Shown: piece after piece, positions 38,301 through 45,273 of the stretch
How the letters are laid out: each line of letters opens with the position of its first letter
Position numbering within the stretch: the first letter of the stretch is position 1
NCBI RefSeq assembly: GCF_900101435.1
Contig: NZ_FMZH01000013.1
Location: 1 to 64,000 of the forward strand
Length of the DNA stretch: 64,000 bases
Reading direction: 5' to 3'
Origin: Pedobacter soli
GTDB lineage: Bacteria > Bacteroidota > Bacteroidia > Sphingobacteriales > Sphingobacteriaceae
Notes under the pieces: generated by a model
Database searches by the model: none
What the model saw: only the letters and a program-made list of their open reading frames with translations
What the model was told of the DNA's origin: nothing
Position numbers and translations under genes: made by a program

Positions 38301-39016
38301 TCGAAATCGCTTAAGGTGTAAAAATCAGGCTGATCGGCACGTTTAGGTGCAAACTGCTGTACTTTAGGACCTTTAATAAAAGCAACGTTATCTTTATAGG
38401 CCGAAACAATATCGTTCGGGTTTTCTTCAGAAGTTTTACGGATGAGCTTAAATAAAGAGGTAGGTTGCTCTACACCATCAATCACAAATTTTCCGTTAAA
38501 GATTTTGTGGCGGCAGTGTTCTGAGTTTACCTGCGAGAAACCGAAAACTTCCGAATCGGTTAGCGGTCTTTCTAATTTTTGTGCTAAAGAATTTAAATAA
38601 TCTACTTCTTCATCACTTAAAGAAAGTCCTTCCTGTTTATTGTACGCTGCAATATCAGTAATTTCTAAAATTGGCTCAGGCTTAATGTTAATGGTGTAAA
38701 CCTCTTGGTCAATCTTGTCGTATTTTTGAGCAAGCATCGGGTCGTAATCTGAAAAGGCTTCGTCAACCTGTTTAAATTCTTCGATCCTGATAATGCCCTG
38801 CATGTCCATGTTCTGGGTAATTTCTACCGCGTTGGTACTCCATGGAGTAATCATAGCTGCCCGTGGTCCAACGAAAAAGCCCTTCAGAGCTGTTTCTTGC
38901 GAGATTTTGGCGCCGCCAAATAACCATTCGAGTTTAGTAATATCAGTTGTAGAAAGCGCTTTGTCTGTTTGTAAAACAAAAACCGCCTGCGATTGACTAA
39001 GGAAGAAATGAATCAT
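35354..39016 (-). CDS. purL: Phosphoribosylformylglycinamidine synthase, fused PurLQ
   Basis: A 1220-residue single-chain FGAM synthase, which converts FGAR to FGAM in purine synthesis using glutamine and ATP. Seen: N-terminal domain; linker with NSEHCRHKIFNG near 165; PurM-like half with LKAETHNFPT near 255 and a GSGGEIRDRLAGGQGS signature; second PurM-like half with GTKDSLSMK-like PTGKDSLSMKQ; and a C-terminal class I glutaminase (about 950-1220) with the nucleophile in GICNGCQ (about 1068) and a late HGEGRF. Small-genome PurL/PurQ/PurS forms are excluded by length. I chose the ATG at 39016. A longer frame would start with TTG inside the TAAATTTG promoter box. Confidence 0.97.
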   Translation of the reverse strand: MIHFFLSQSQAVFVLQTDKALSTTDITKLEWLFGGAKISQETALKGFFVGPRAAMITPWSTNAVEITQNMDMQGIIRIEEFKQVDEAFSDYDPMLAQKYDKIDQEVYTINIKPEPILEITDIAAYNKQEGLSLSDEEVDYLNSLAQKLERPLTDSEVFGFSQVNSEHCRHKIFNGKFVIDGVEQPTSLFKLIRKTSEENPNDIVSAYKDNVAFIKGPKVQQFAPKRADQPDFYTLSDFDSVISLKAETHNFPTTVEPFNGAATGSGGEIRDRLAGGQGSLPLAGTAVYMTALSRLEDNRPWEQGVEERQWLYQTPMDILIKASNGATDFGNKFGQPLITGSVLTFEHEEDNRTLGFDKVIMLAGGIGYGKASQAQKLKPQEGDNIVILGGENYRIGMGGAAVSSADTGQHGSGIELNAIQRSNPEMQKRAANAVRGLVESDHNPIISIHDHGAGGHLNCLSELVEETGGLINLDKLPVGDPTLSAKEIIGNESQERMGLVIGNEHIETLQKIADRERSPMYTVGKVTGDHRFTFKSATTGLKPMDLELAAMFGSSPKIVMEDSTVDRKYSELNYDASQLNTYLEQVLQLEAVASKDWLTNKVDRCVGGRVAKQQCAGPLQLPLNNCGVMALDFQGKEGIATSVGHSPISALIDPAAGSRNAIAESLSNMVWAPLKDGLKSVSLSANWMWACKNEGEDARLYSAVKACSDFAIGLGINIPTGKDSLSMKQKYANGDVIAPGTVIISAGANCDDITKVVEPVLQKDGGAIYYINLSNDSYKLGGSSFAQILNKVGTETPDVKNADQFKNAFNTLQQLIKAGQIQAGHDIGSGGLITTLLEMCFADRGLGAQINLSALAEQDSIKLLFAENIAVVFQADAAVEATLTQNGVTFHKIGTVSTSATLEVKNAADSFSFDIDHLRDVWFKTSYLLDSRQTGNGLAKERYDNYKNHVLNYSFPLTFDGKKPVIDETKPRPKAAIIREKGSNSERELANAMYLAGFDVKDVHMTDLITGRETLEDIQFIGAVGGFSNSDVLGSAKGWAGAFLYNEKARIALEKFFARPDTLSVGICNGCQLFVELGLINKDHADKPKMLHNKSGKHESIFTSLTLQENNSVMLSSLAGSTLGVWVSHGEGRFSLPYAEDQYKIVAKYAYETYPASPNGSDYNTAMLCDETGRHLVMMPHIERSLFQWHWANYPAGRKDEVSPWMEAFVNARKWIENHG

Positions 39017-39034
39017 GCTTTTTTTTTGAAGTCG

Positions 39035-39042
39035 CAAATTTA
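39035..39042 (-). promoter_or_regulatory. Putative purL -7 promoter box
   Basis: TAAATTTG on the minus strand, identical to the box before asnS, 18 bp upstream of the purL ATG. Confidence 0.55.
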
Positions 39043-39199
39043 GCGTTTTTAATTAAGAATAGCTGTCTTTTGGTAGATTGAATGAGAGAATTTTGAACGA
39101 TTTTAAAATAATGACCGAATGATTGAATTTTGAATTAGAGAATGCAGAACTTTGCAAATCATTCAAGCCTATAATCATTCTTCAATTTACTCCTTACTT

Positions 39200-39580
39200 A
39201 TGTTGCGTATCCATCACATTGCTATTATTTGTTCTGATTATGAAAAATCGAAAGATTTTTACGTGAATAAACTCGGTTTTACGGTGCTGGCCGAAGTTTA
39301 CCGGGCAGAACGGAAATCGTATAAGCTAGATCTGGCAGTAAATGGTATTTATCAGATCGAACTTTTTTCTTTCGAGAATCCACCTGCAAGACCATCGCGA
39401 CCTGAAGCACAGGGTTTACGTCATCTGGCCTTTGAGGTAGCAGATATTGAAAAGGAAATTAAACGATTAAATGATCAGGGGATTGTTACCGAGCCTATTC
39501 GTATTGATGAATTTACGGATAAGCGCTTTACTTTCTTTGCTGACCCTGATGGTTTGCCTTTAGAATTGTACGAACAATAG
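39200..39580 (+). CDS. VOC family (glyoxalase-like) protein, YaeR/GloA2 type
   Basis: A 126-residue single-unit vicinal oxygen chelate protein. Metal-ligand positions are visible: His in IHHIAI (5-6), Glu in YQIELFSF (about 54), His in GLRHLAFEV (about 73) and Glu in LPLELYE (about 122). The sequence resembles YaeR/SMU1112c-like small glyoxalase relatives of unproven substrate. I chose the ATG at 39200, where the VOC fold begins; 16 extra codons upstream are not family-like. It heads a run of three plus-strand genes (29 bp, then 6 bp gaps). Confidence 0.88.
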   Translation: MLRIHHIAIICSDYEKSKDFYVNKLGFTVLAEVYRAERKSYKLDLAVNGIYQIELFSFENPPARPSRPEAQGLRHLAFEVADIEKEIKRLNDQGIVTEPIRIDEFTDKRFTFFADPDGLPLELYEQ

Positions 39581-39609
39581 ATTTTTATCAAAATATATAA
39601 CGCTCAAAA

Positions 39610-40128
39610 ATGAAAAAAACGCTCTTGGTTTGTGGATTGATTTATTGTTTTGTCAATTCACAGGCACAATCTCCAATTAAATATACGGCTAAAGTTGAAG
39701 CAGGCTATCATTTGTTCCTGTCCAGACCACTAAAAATTGATGCCGTTGATGGAGGCATAGGTTACCAGTTAGGAGGAAAACCTAATGGATTGGATTTAAG
39801 TTTAGTTAATGGTATAAGCTTAAAGCGTAATGTTCGGTTGGGTTTAGGTATTTCTTATTTAAATTATGAAGGAATTAATGGTTTTTCAGTGTTTGGCGAC
39901 TTTGATTATGTAATTATAAAGGCTAGCCTTGCACCGGTATTTAATCTGAAGTTAGGAAGTAGTCATATTAATAATCAATATGTTAATGGTTCTACTGTTG
40001 CCTTTGTTGATTTTAGTGGAGGTGTTGAGCACAAAGTAGGTGAAAAATTAAGTATACAATATAAAGCAGGCTTCAGGTTTGTACATCAATCCATTTTTTT
40101 ACCCATAAGGATAGGAGCAAGATTTTAA
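39610..40128 (+). CDS. Exported hypothetical protein, beta-barrel-like
   Basis: A 172-residue protein with a signal peptide (MKKTLLVCGLIYCFVNSQAQ). The mature part alternates hydrophobic and polar residues with many Gly/Tyr/Asn turns (GYQLGGKPNGLDLSLVNGI, LGLGISYLNYEG) and ends in strands RFVHQSIFLPIRIGARF, with a C-terminal Phe. This suggests a small outer-membrane beta-barrel. No named family recognised. It sits 6 bp before the methyltransferase gene. Confidence 0.75.
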   Translation: MKKTLLVCGLIYCFVNSQAQSPIKYTAKVEAGYHLFLSRPLKIDAVDGGIGYQLGGKPNGLDLSLVNGISLKRNVRLGLGISYLNYEGINGFSVFGDFDYVIIKASLAPVFNLKLGSSHINNQYVNGSTVAFVDFSGGVEHKVGEKLSIQYKAGFRFVHQSIFLPIRIGARF

Positions 40129-40134
40129 TAGTAG

Positions 40135-40836
40135 ATGAGTATCTTTAAATTCAAGCAGTTTGAGGTCGATCAGGCCGGTTGCGCCATGAAGATTAATACG
40201 GATGGCGTTTTAATTGGGGCGATGGCCAATTACAACATGCCTAAAAACATATTGGATATAGGAACAGGCACCGGTGTAATTGCCCTGATGCTGGCACAGC
40301 GTTTTCCTGATGCGAACGTACATGCGGTAGAAATCGATGAGCAAGCTGCGAAAACTGCTGAACGGAATTTTCAAGAATCGTCGTTCAATCATCGTTTAAC
40401 CATCAGCAATATAGCAATTGAACAGTATAATTCTGCTGAAAGATTTGATCTTATTGTATCCAATCCACCTTTTTTTGTAAATGATTTGAAGAATGAGGAG
40501 GTGCGGAAAGGGATTGCCAGGCATGCCGCGGAGGGTTTTTTTAGCATGCTGGTGAAAAAGATAAATGAATTGTTGACAGCCGATGGGGAAGCATGGCTGA
40601 TCCTTCCGGTAAAGCAAGCCGATGCGGTGGTGTTTCATGCCAGGCAATATGGAATTGGACTTGTAGAAAGGGTTCATATCCATTCTGACCGATCTAAAAC
40701 TGCGTTCAGGCAAATCATTTGTTTAGGGAAAAATAATGCGGCACTACAGGAAAGCGATTTCTATCTTTATGAAGATTTAAAAGTGCATACCGCCGAATAT
40801 AAAGTGCTACTTAAAGATTTCTTTTTGGCTTACTGA
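40135..40836 (+). CDS. trmN6: tRNA1(Val) adenine-37 N6-methyltransferase family protein
   Basis: A 233-residue SAM-dependent methyltransferase. The SAM-binding motif I DIGTGTGVIAL is at about 41-51, an acidic motif II (HAVEIDEQAA) near 64, and the catalytic N6-adenine motif NPPFF at about 109-113. The opening (FKFKQFEVDQAGCAMKINTDGVLIG) matches TrmN6/YfiC proteins, which modify A37 of tRNA1-Val. The NPPF motif supports base N6 methylation. The exact tRNA target is inferred from the family. Confidence 0.88.
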   Translation: MSIFKFKQFEVDQAGCAMKINTDGVLIGAMANYNMPKNILDIGTGTGVIALMLAQRFPDANVHAVEIDEQAAKTAERNFQESSFNHRLTISNIAIEQYNSAERFDLIVSNPPFFVNDLKNEEVRKGIARHAAEGFFSMLVKKINELLTADGEAWLILPVKQADAVVFHARQYGIGLVERVHIHSDRSKTAFRQIICLGKNNAALQESDFYLYEDLKVHTAEYKVLLKDFFLAY

Positions 40837-41006
40837 TCTGATCTTGCAATTGATGTCAAGATTGTACAATTAAAGCGGCATGTTTTTGTACGTAATTATA
40901 GTCTTTTTGCAATTGTTTTGACGTTTGTATGGAGTGATTTTTGATTGAATTTTATGCTTTGCAGCTGCCATCTCCTGTAAATTAAGCACACAATTAAGTT
41001 TACATA

Positions 41007-41498
41007 ATGAAAAAAATAGGATTAATTTCTGATACACATGGTTTTTTAGATGATGCGGTTTTTAAACACTTTGAAAGTGTAGATGAGATTTGGCATGCTG
41101 GCGATTTTGGTCCGGATGTAGCTGAGCCCTTGGCTGCTTTTAAACCTTTACGCGGTGTGTTCGGAAATATAGATGATGCAGCGATCAGAAATGAATTTCC
41201 TGAGAAAAATCGATTTAGCTGCGAAAGGGTAGATGTGTGGATGACGCATATTGGCGGATATCCGGGGAAATATTCAGCTTTGGTTAAGCCAGAAATATAC
41301 ACTAACCCTCCAAAATTATTTATCACCGGGCACTCGCATATTTTAAAAGTAATGTTCGATGAAAAGCTAAAATGTTTGCATATAAACCCCGGTGCAGCGG
41401 GAAAACACGGTTGGCACAAAGTGAGAACCCTGATCAGGTTTTGCATAACTGACGAAAATATTCATACCTTAGAGGTCATAGAATTATCGGGTAGATAA
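41007..41498 (+). CDS. YfcE/MJ0936-family metallophosphoesterase
   Basis: A 163-residue calcineurin-like phosphoesterase. All metal motifs are present: ISDTHG (7-12), HAGDFG (about 31-36), FGNIDD (about 52-57), THIGGYPG (about 77-84) and TGHSH (about 106-110). The family includes small phosphodiesterases such as YfcE. The physiological substrate is unknown. It precedes fbp by 19 bp, so the two are probably co-transcribed. Confidence 0.92.
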   Translation: MKKIGLISDTHGFLDDAVFKHFESVDEIWHAGDFGPDVAEPLAAFKPLRGVFGNIDDAAIRNEFPEKNRFSCERVDVWMTHIGGYPGKYSALVKPEIYTNPPKLFITGHSHILKVMFDEKLKCLHINPGAAGKHGWHKVRTLIRFCITDENIHTLEVIELSGR

Positions 41499-41517
41499 TG
41501 TAAAATATACACTAAGT

Positions 41518-42597
41518 ATGGTTTGTGGCGTTAAAACACTAGGACAATTTATTATAGAAAAACAGGCAGATTTTCCTTATGCCAAAGGCGAGCTTTCGAG
41601 GCTGCTGCGGGATATAGGGATTGCTGCAAAAATCGTTAACCGCGAAATTAACAAGGCAGGTTTGGTTGATATTCTCGGCGATATGGGAACCACCAATATT
41701 CAGGGCGAAGAGCAGAAGAAACTTGATGTGTATGCAGATGAACAGTTTATTGCTGCTTTAACCAGTGGTGGCGAATGTTGTATTGTAGCTACCGAGGAGG
41801 AAGATGAGATTATCCATATTGATTCGCCTGTTTCTCAAAATGCAAAATACATTGTGTGCATCGATCCTTTAGATGGTTCGTCGAATACGGATGTGAATGT
41901 TGCGGTAGGGACTATTTTTTCTATTTACAGACGAAAATCGGTTGAAGGCCGCGCCAGTTTAGCCGATGTGCTGCAAAAAGGTACTGAGCAGGTTGCTGCG
42001 GGCTACGTTATTTATGGTTCTTCTACCATGCTGGTTTACACTACAGGCAAAGGGGTTAACGGTTTTACGCTCGATCCGTCCATTGGTGAGTTTTGTCTTT
42101 CGCATCCGCAGATGAAAATCCCTGAAAACGGTTATATGTATTCGGTAAACGAGGGTAATTACGTGCATTTTCCGGATGGGGTGAAAAAGTACATCAAATA
42201 TTGCCAGGTAGAGGATGAGGCTACAAAACGACCTTACACCTCGCGTTATATTGGCTCTATGGTGGGCGATATCCACCGCAACTTAATTAAAGGTGGTATT
42301 TACATTTATCCAACTACTGCGCGCTCGCCTAAGGGAAAACTGCGCTTATTGTATGAATGCAATCCCATGGCTTTTATTATTGAGCAGGCAGGGGGCAAGG
42401 CCAGTACCGGTTTTGATCGTATACTGGATATTCAGCCAACAGAACTGCACCAACGGGTACCGGTATTTATCGGATCGAAAAATATGGTAAATAAAGCAGA
42501 AGAAATGATGCTTTTGTATACTGCAAAATCAATTTCGATTGAAGCAAAGGTAGAAAACACCTTGCAGGATTTGGGAGTAGTAGGGGGAATTGATTAG
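41518..42597 (+). CDS. fbp: Fructose-1,6-bisphosphatase class I
   Basis: A 359-residue gluconeogenic enzyme that removes the 1-phosphate from fructose-1,6-bisphosphate. The class I metal/phosphate signature CIDPLDGSSNTDVN lies at about 115-128, with EEDEII upstream for metal binding. RSPKGKLRLLYECNPMAF lies near 268-285. The length suits bacterial class I FBPase (about 330-360). The gene converges on rnhA with a 4-bp overlap of the coding ends. Confidence 0.95.
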   Translation: MVCGVKTLGQFIIEKQADFPYAKGELSRLLRDIGIAAKIVNREINKAGLVDILGDMGTTNIQGEEQKKLDVYADEQFIAALTSGGECCIVATEEEDEIIHIDSPVSQNAKYIVCIDPLDGSSNTDVNVAVGTIFSIYRRKSVEGRASLADVLQKGTEQVAAGYVIYGSSTMLVYTTGKGVNGFTLDPSIGEFCLSHPQMKIPENGYMYSVNEGNYVHFPDGVKKYIKYCQVEDEATKRPYTSRYIGSMVGDIHRNLIKGGIYIYPTTARSPKGKLRLLYECNPMAFIIEQAGGKASTGFDRILDIQPTELHQRVPVFIGSKNMVNKAEEMMLLYTAKSISIEAKVENTLQDLGVVGGID

Positions 42598-43061
42598 ATT
42601 CCCTTAGCTCTTTCTACTTCAAATACGGTGTCGATAGCAAGATTTGCTTTGTCTTGTGAGGCAAAAACCGCTAAACGGTCGCAACGCTCATTCTCCGGGT
42701 GGTCGTTGTGGCCTTTTATCCATACGAATTTCACTTTATGGAGTTTATAGAGTTCGAGAAAACGTAACCAGAGATCTTTGTTTTTCTTGTCTTTGAAATT
42801 TTTGGTTACCCAGCCAAATACCCATTTTTTTTCTACGGCATCGACCACATATTTAGAATCGGAGAAAACAGTAACCTGCTGGTTTAAACTTTTTAATGCC
42901 TCTAAACCTTTAATTACGGCTAGCAGTTCCATGCGGTTATTGGTAGTCATCCTGAAACCGCCGCTTAACTCTTTATAGTGTTGCCCTGCCCTTAAAATCG
43001 TGCCCCAACCACCTGGTCCGGGGTTTCCGCTTGCTGCTCCGTCTGTGTAAATTTCGATCAT
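42594..43061 (-). CDS. rnhA: Ribonuclease HI
   Basis: A 155-residue RNase H type 1, which cleaves RNA in RNA-DNA hybrids. All four catalytic acids are present: Asp7 (YTDGAASGNPG), Glu45 (NRMELLAV), Asp68 (VFSDSKYV) and the C-terminal Asp in ERCDRLA (about 132). It also has WIKGHNDHPEN with the active-site His. No N-terminal hybrid-binding domain. It ends overlapping fbp by 4 bp, convergent. Confidence 0.95.
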   Translation of the reverse strand: MIEIYTDGAASGNPGPGGWGTILRAGQHYKELSGGFRMTTNNRMELLAVIKGLEALKSLNQQVTVFSDSKYVVDAVEKKWVFGWVTKNFKDKKNKDLWLRFLELYKLHKVKFVWIKGHNDHPENERCDRLAVFASQDKANLAIDTVFEVERAKGI

Positions 43062-43155
43062 AAACGCCGTAAAGTTATGTTTTTAGCATTAAAATAGCTT
43101 GTTTTATCTTTAGCTGAATTTTTTTTTCAAATTCAAATAATTGAATGTTAAGGAA

Positions 43156-44835
43156 TTAAAAATTTGTTGTAAAAACTTTAGCAAAAATATTTGCAGGGAA
43201 TGTTAAAAGTCGTACTTTTGTGACATCAAAAAAAACACGGTGGCTGTAGCTCAGTTGGTTAGAGTATTGGTTTGTGGTGCCGAGGGTCGTGGGTTCGAGC
43301 CCCATCAGCCACCCTTTATGGGGCAAAGATTTTTTCGAAGATCTTTGCCCCATTTTTTTTATTTCTAATTCTTTGTTTTTCAGGTAGATATGCTCAGCGA
43401 TTTCGTTCACTAAAAGTGTTCGATATCGGTCTCCATCGTATTCCATTTTTTCAGGAAAAAGGCAGCTAACTAAGTATCTTTTTCCTTCAACACTGGAATT
43501 TTCATAAAATAAATCAAGGTTCGTTAAATTCTCAATAGCTCTCTCTGCAATTGGCCTGATATTCAGAACCGCCTTATTTTTGGTATTAAGCTCGGATAGC
43601 TTAGATTCTATAATAGAGATTTTTTCGCCACACTCGTTTTTGATTGCTCTAAAATCTATAGCATCAATATCGTTTTCCAGTAGTAAATCTCTTGCCTTCT
43701 CAATTTTTTTATTCAAGTCCTGTATTTGCCTGGAATATAACTTTCGTTCATCTAAAATGGAACCAACCTGATTTTGGTAAGCATCAGCTATAGTTTCAAC
43801 AAATATTTCCTCGTATCCCTTTCTGGGTAAATAACTCAATAGCTCTAGGGCAAAAGCTTCATTTACTTTTTCTGAACGGAAACGAATGCCACATGATGAT
43901 GTGCAATGGTAGTAAGTGAAATGTCTTTGTTTTCCTTTAGATGAACTGCCGCTCAAAGATCGATGGCATTTTGGACATTTTAGGAATCCACGAAGAACAA
44001 GTGCTTCAGGAGTAGAGATAGGCTGGCCTAATTCTCTCTTCCTGCCATTGAGTATGTCTTGAATGTTAAAGAACATGGTTTCACTTATCAAAGGCTCATG
44101 CAGCCCCTGAGCCAGAAATGCTTCCTCGTTTTTGTGCTTTGGTACAATTACTTTACCGCAGTAAATTGGATTTCTAATAATCGTGTAAAAGTTGTTTTTG
44201 CTGCAACTTAATCCTTTTTCTCTTGCCGAAAATAATATTTGTTCTCCTGAGTAGGTTCCTTCAGAGAGTTGTTCAAAAATCCATTTAATAAGCGATGCTT
44301 CAGGCTGTTTTATGGCAATATATTTTTTTCCATTTTCTGCCGTTCTATTTATATAACCCATAGGAGCCTTTCCAGTCCACCTGCCTTCTTTTTTGGCTTG
44401 CCTTATGCCTGCCTTGGTATTAAGGCCTCTTCGGTCGTTTTCGATCTCTGGAGTAGTGAGATAAACGGCCAGCATCATTTTATTTTCAGGCACGTTCAGG
44501 TCAAGAGGTTGTTCTATTGCCTGGGGATCTATGCCTAGCTTATTGAGCATTGCAATCGTTTGGTAAGCATCACTGGTATTTCGACTAAACCTGTCCCATT
44601 TGGTGAATAGCAGAAGGTCGGTTTTCCGTTTATGTTTTTTAAGATCGATTACCAGCTTTTTCCACTCCGGTCGGTTGAAGGTTTTTGCTGAGTAATCCTC
44701 AACGATTACCTTTCTTATCTTAATTCCATTTAGTTCGCAATATTTTTCAAGAACTTCCTGTTGGCTTCTCAATGAATATCCTTTTTCTGCCTGTTCATCA
44801 GTACTAACCCTTACGTATAAATCAGCTATTTTCAT
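43156..44835 (-). CDS. Large serine recombinase (site-specific integrase)
   Basis: A 559-codon frame. The N-terminal resolvase domain has YVRVSTDEQAEKGYSL (about 7-22) with the nucleophilic Ser near 10 and LLFTKWDRFSRN (about 74-85). A recombinase domain follows (about 165-260), then a zinc ribbon CPKCHRSLSGSS ... CTSSC (about 290-325) and a long coiled coil (about 360-450). This is the layout of large serine integrases. The last ~65 codons read antisense through the terminator and the whole tRNA-His gene, giving residues such as LEPTTLGTTNQYSNQLSYSH. That tail is host-derived, and the true end before integration probably differed. It overlaps the upstream small gene by 14 bp. It probably inserted this island. 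Confidence 0.9.
   Translation of the reverse strand: MKIADLYVRVSTDEQAEKGYSLRSQQEVLEKYCELNGIKIRKVIVEDYSAKTFNRPEWKKLVIDLKKHKRKTDLLLFTKWDRFSRNTSDAYQTIAMLNKLGIDPQAIEQPLDLNVPENKMMLAVYLTTPEIENDRRGLNTKAGIRQAKKEGRWTGKAPMGYINRTAENGKKYIAIKQPEASLIKWIFEQLSEGTYSGEQILFSAREKGLSCSKNNFYTIIRNPIYCGKVIVPKHKNEEAFLAQGLHEPLISETMFFNIQDILNGRKRELGQPISTPEALVLRGFLKCPKCHRSLSGSSSKGKQRHFTYYHCTSSCGIRFRSEKVNEAFALELLSYLPRKGYEEIFVETIADAYQNQVGSILDERKLYSRQIQDLNKKIEKARDLLLENDIDAIDFRAIKNECGEKISIIESKLSELNTKNKAVLNIRPIAERAIENLTNLDLFYENSSVEGKRYLVSCLFPEKMEYDGDRYRTLLVNEIAEHIYLKNKELEIKKMGQRSSKKSLPHKGWLMGLEPTTLGTTNQYSNQLSYSHRVFFDVTKVRLLTFPANIFAKVFTTNF
43239..43313 (+). tRNA. tRNA-His (anticodon GTG)
   Basis: Full cloverleaf seen by hand. 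G-1 at 43239 pairs with C73 at 43313, the mark of tRNA-His. The acceptor stem is GTGGCTG with CAGCCAC; a D arm, an anticodon arm with GTG at 43274-43276, and a T arm with GTGGG/TTCGAGC/CCCAT follow. The 3' CCA is not encoded. A strong terminator follows at once. The serine recombinase frame reads through this gene on the other strand. Confidence 0.97.
43320..43362 (+). terminator. Terminator after tRNA-His
   Basis: Stem GGGGCAAAGAT (43320-43330) with ATCTTTGCCCC (43341-43351), then a T-run. It lies inside the recombinase reading frame on the other strand. Confidence 0.85.
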
Positions 44836-45061
44836 TTTTAATTTTCCTGGTTTGTCTCTTAAATATTTTCTTATTAGACTTAATATGCCGGTCTGGTATC
44901 TGCATAAGAGTCTCTTTCATAGATAAGTTACTTAATTTGTAAACGAGTTCCAAGATTTTTTCCGCTCTTTCTATACTAACTACTGTGCCGTGTCTGTCGA
45001 GAATTTTTAAAAATTTCGCCGGTGTCATTGAGCGTTTTTCTGTAAGCTTGTAATAGTCCAT
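44822..45061 (-). CDS. Small protein overlapping the serine recombinase gene
   Basis: A 79-residue basic protein starting MDYYKLTEKRSMTP, with a helical middle (SIERAEKILELVYKLSNLSM) and a Lys/Arg-rich end. No family recognised. Its last 14 bp overlap the start of the recombinase, so the two are translationally coupled. This position and size suit a recombination directionality factor or a regulator of the integrase; that is inference from context. Confidence 0.7.
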   Translation of the reverse strand: MDYYKLTEKRSMTPAKFLKILDRHGTVVSIERAEKILELVYKLSNLSMKETLMQIPDRHIKSNKKIFKRQTRKIKNENS

Positions 45062-45273
45062 ACCTTGATTTTTATCAAGGTTCGATAGATTCTAAAAAAT
45101 GATTACAGGAGTCCGGACGTAATAACGAACTATTTTGTAGGATGGGCAATATCTGTAATACTTTAAGAAGGTAAGGCTAACTTTTGTTTTGATGAGGCTC
45201 CGGATGTGATAGGACGATTTGAATGTAAGAAAAATTGCGGTTATATTATGCCCAGATAAAACGCTATTGCCGC

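Noticed and set aside
43239..43330. LEPTTLGTTNQYSNQLSYSH as a conserved recombinase domain
   Set aside because: It is the translation of tRNA-His antisense DNA, a known kind of annotation artefact.
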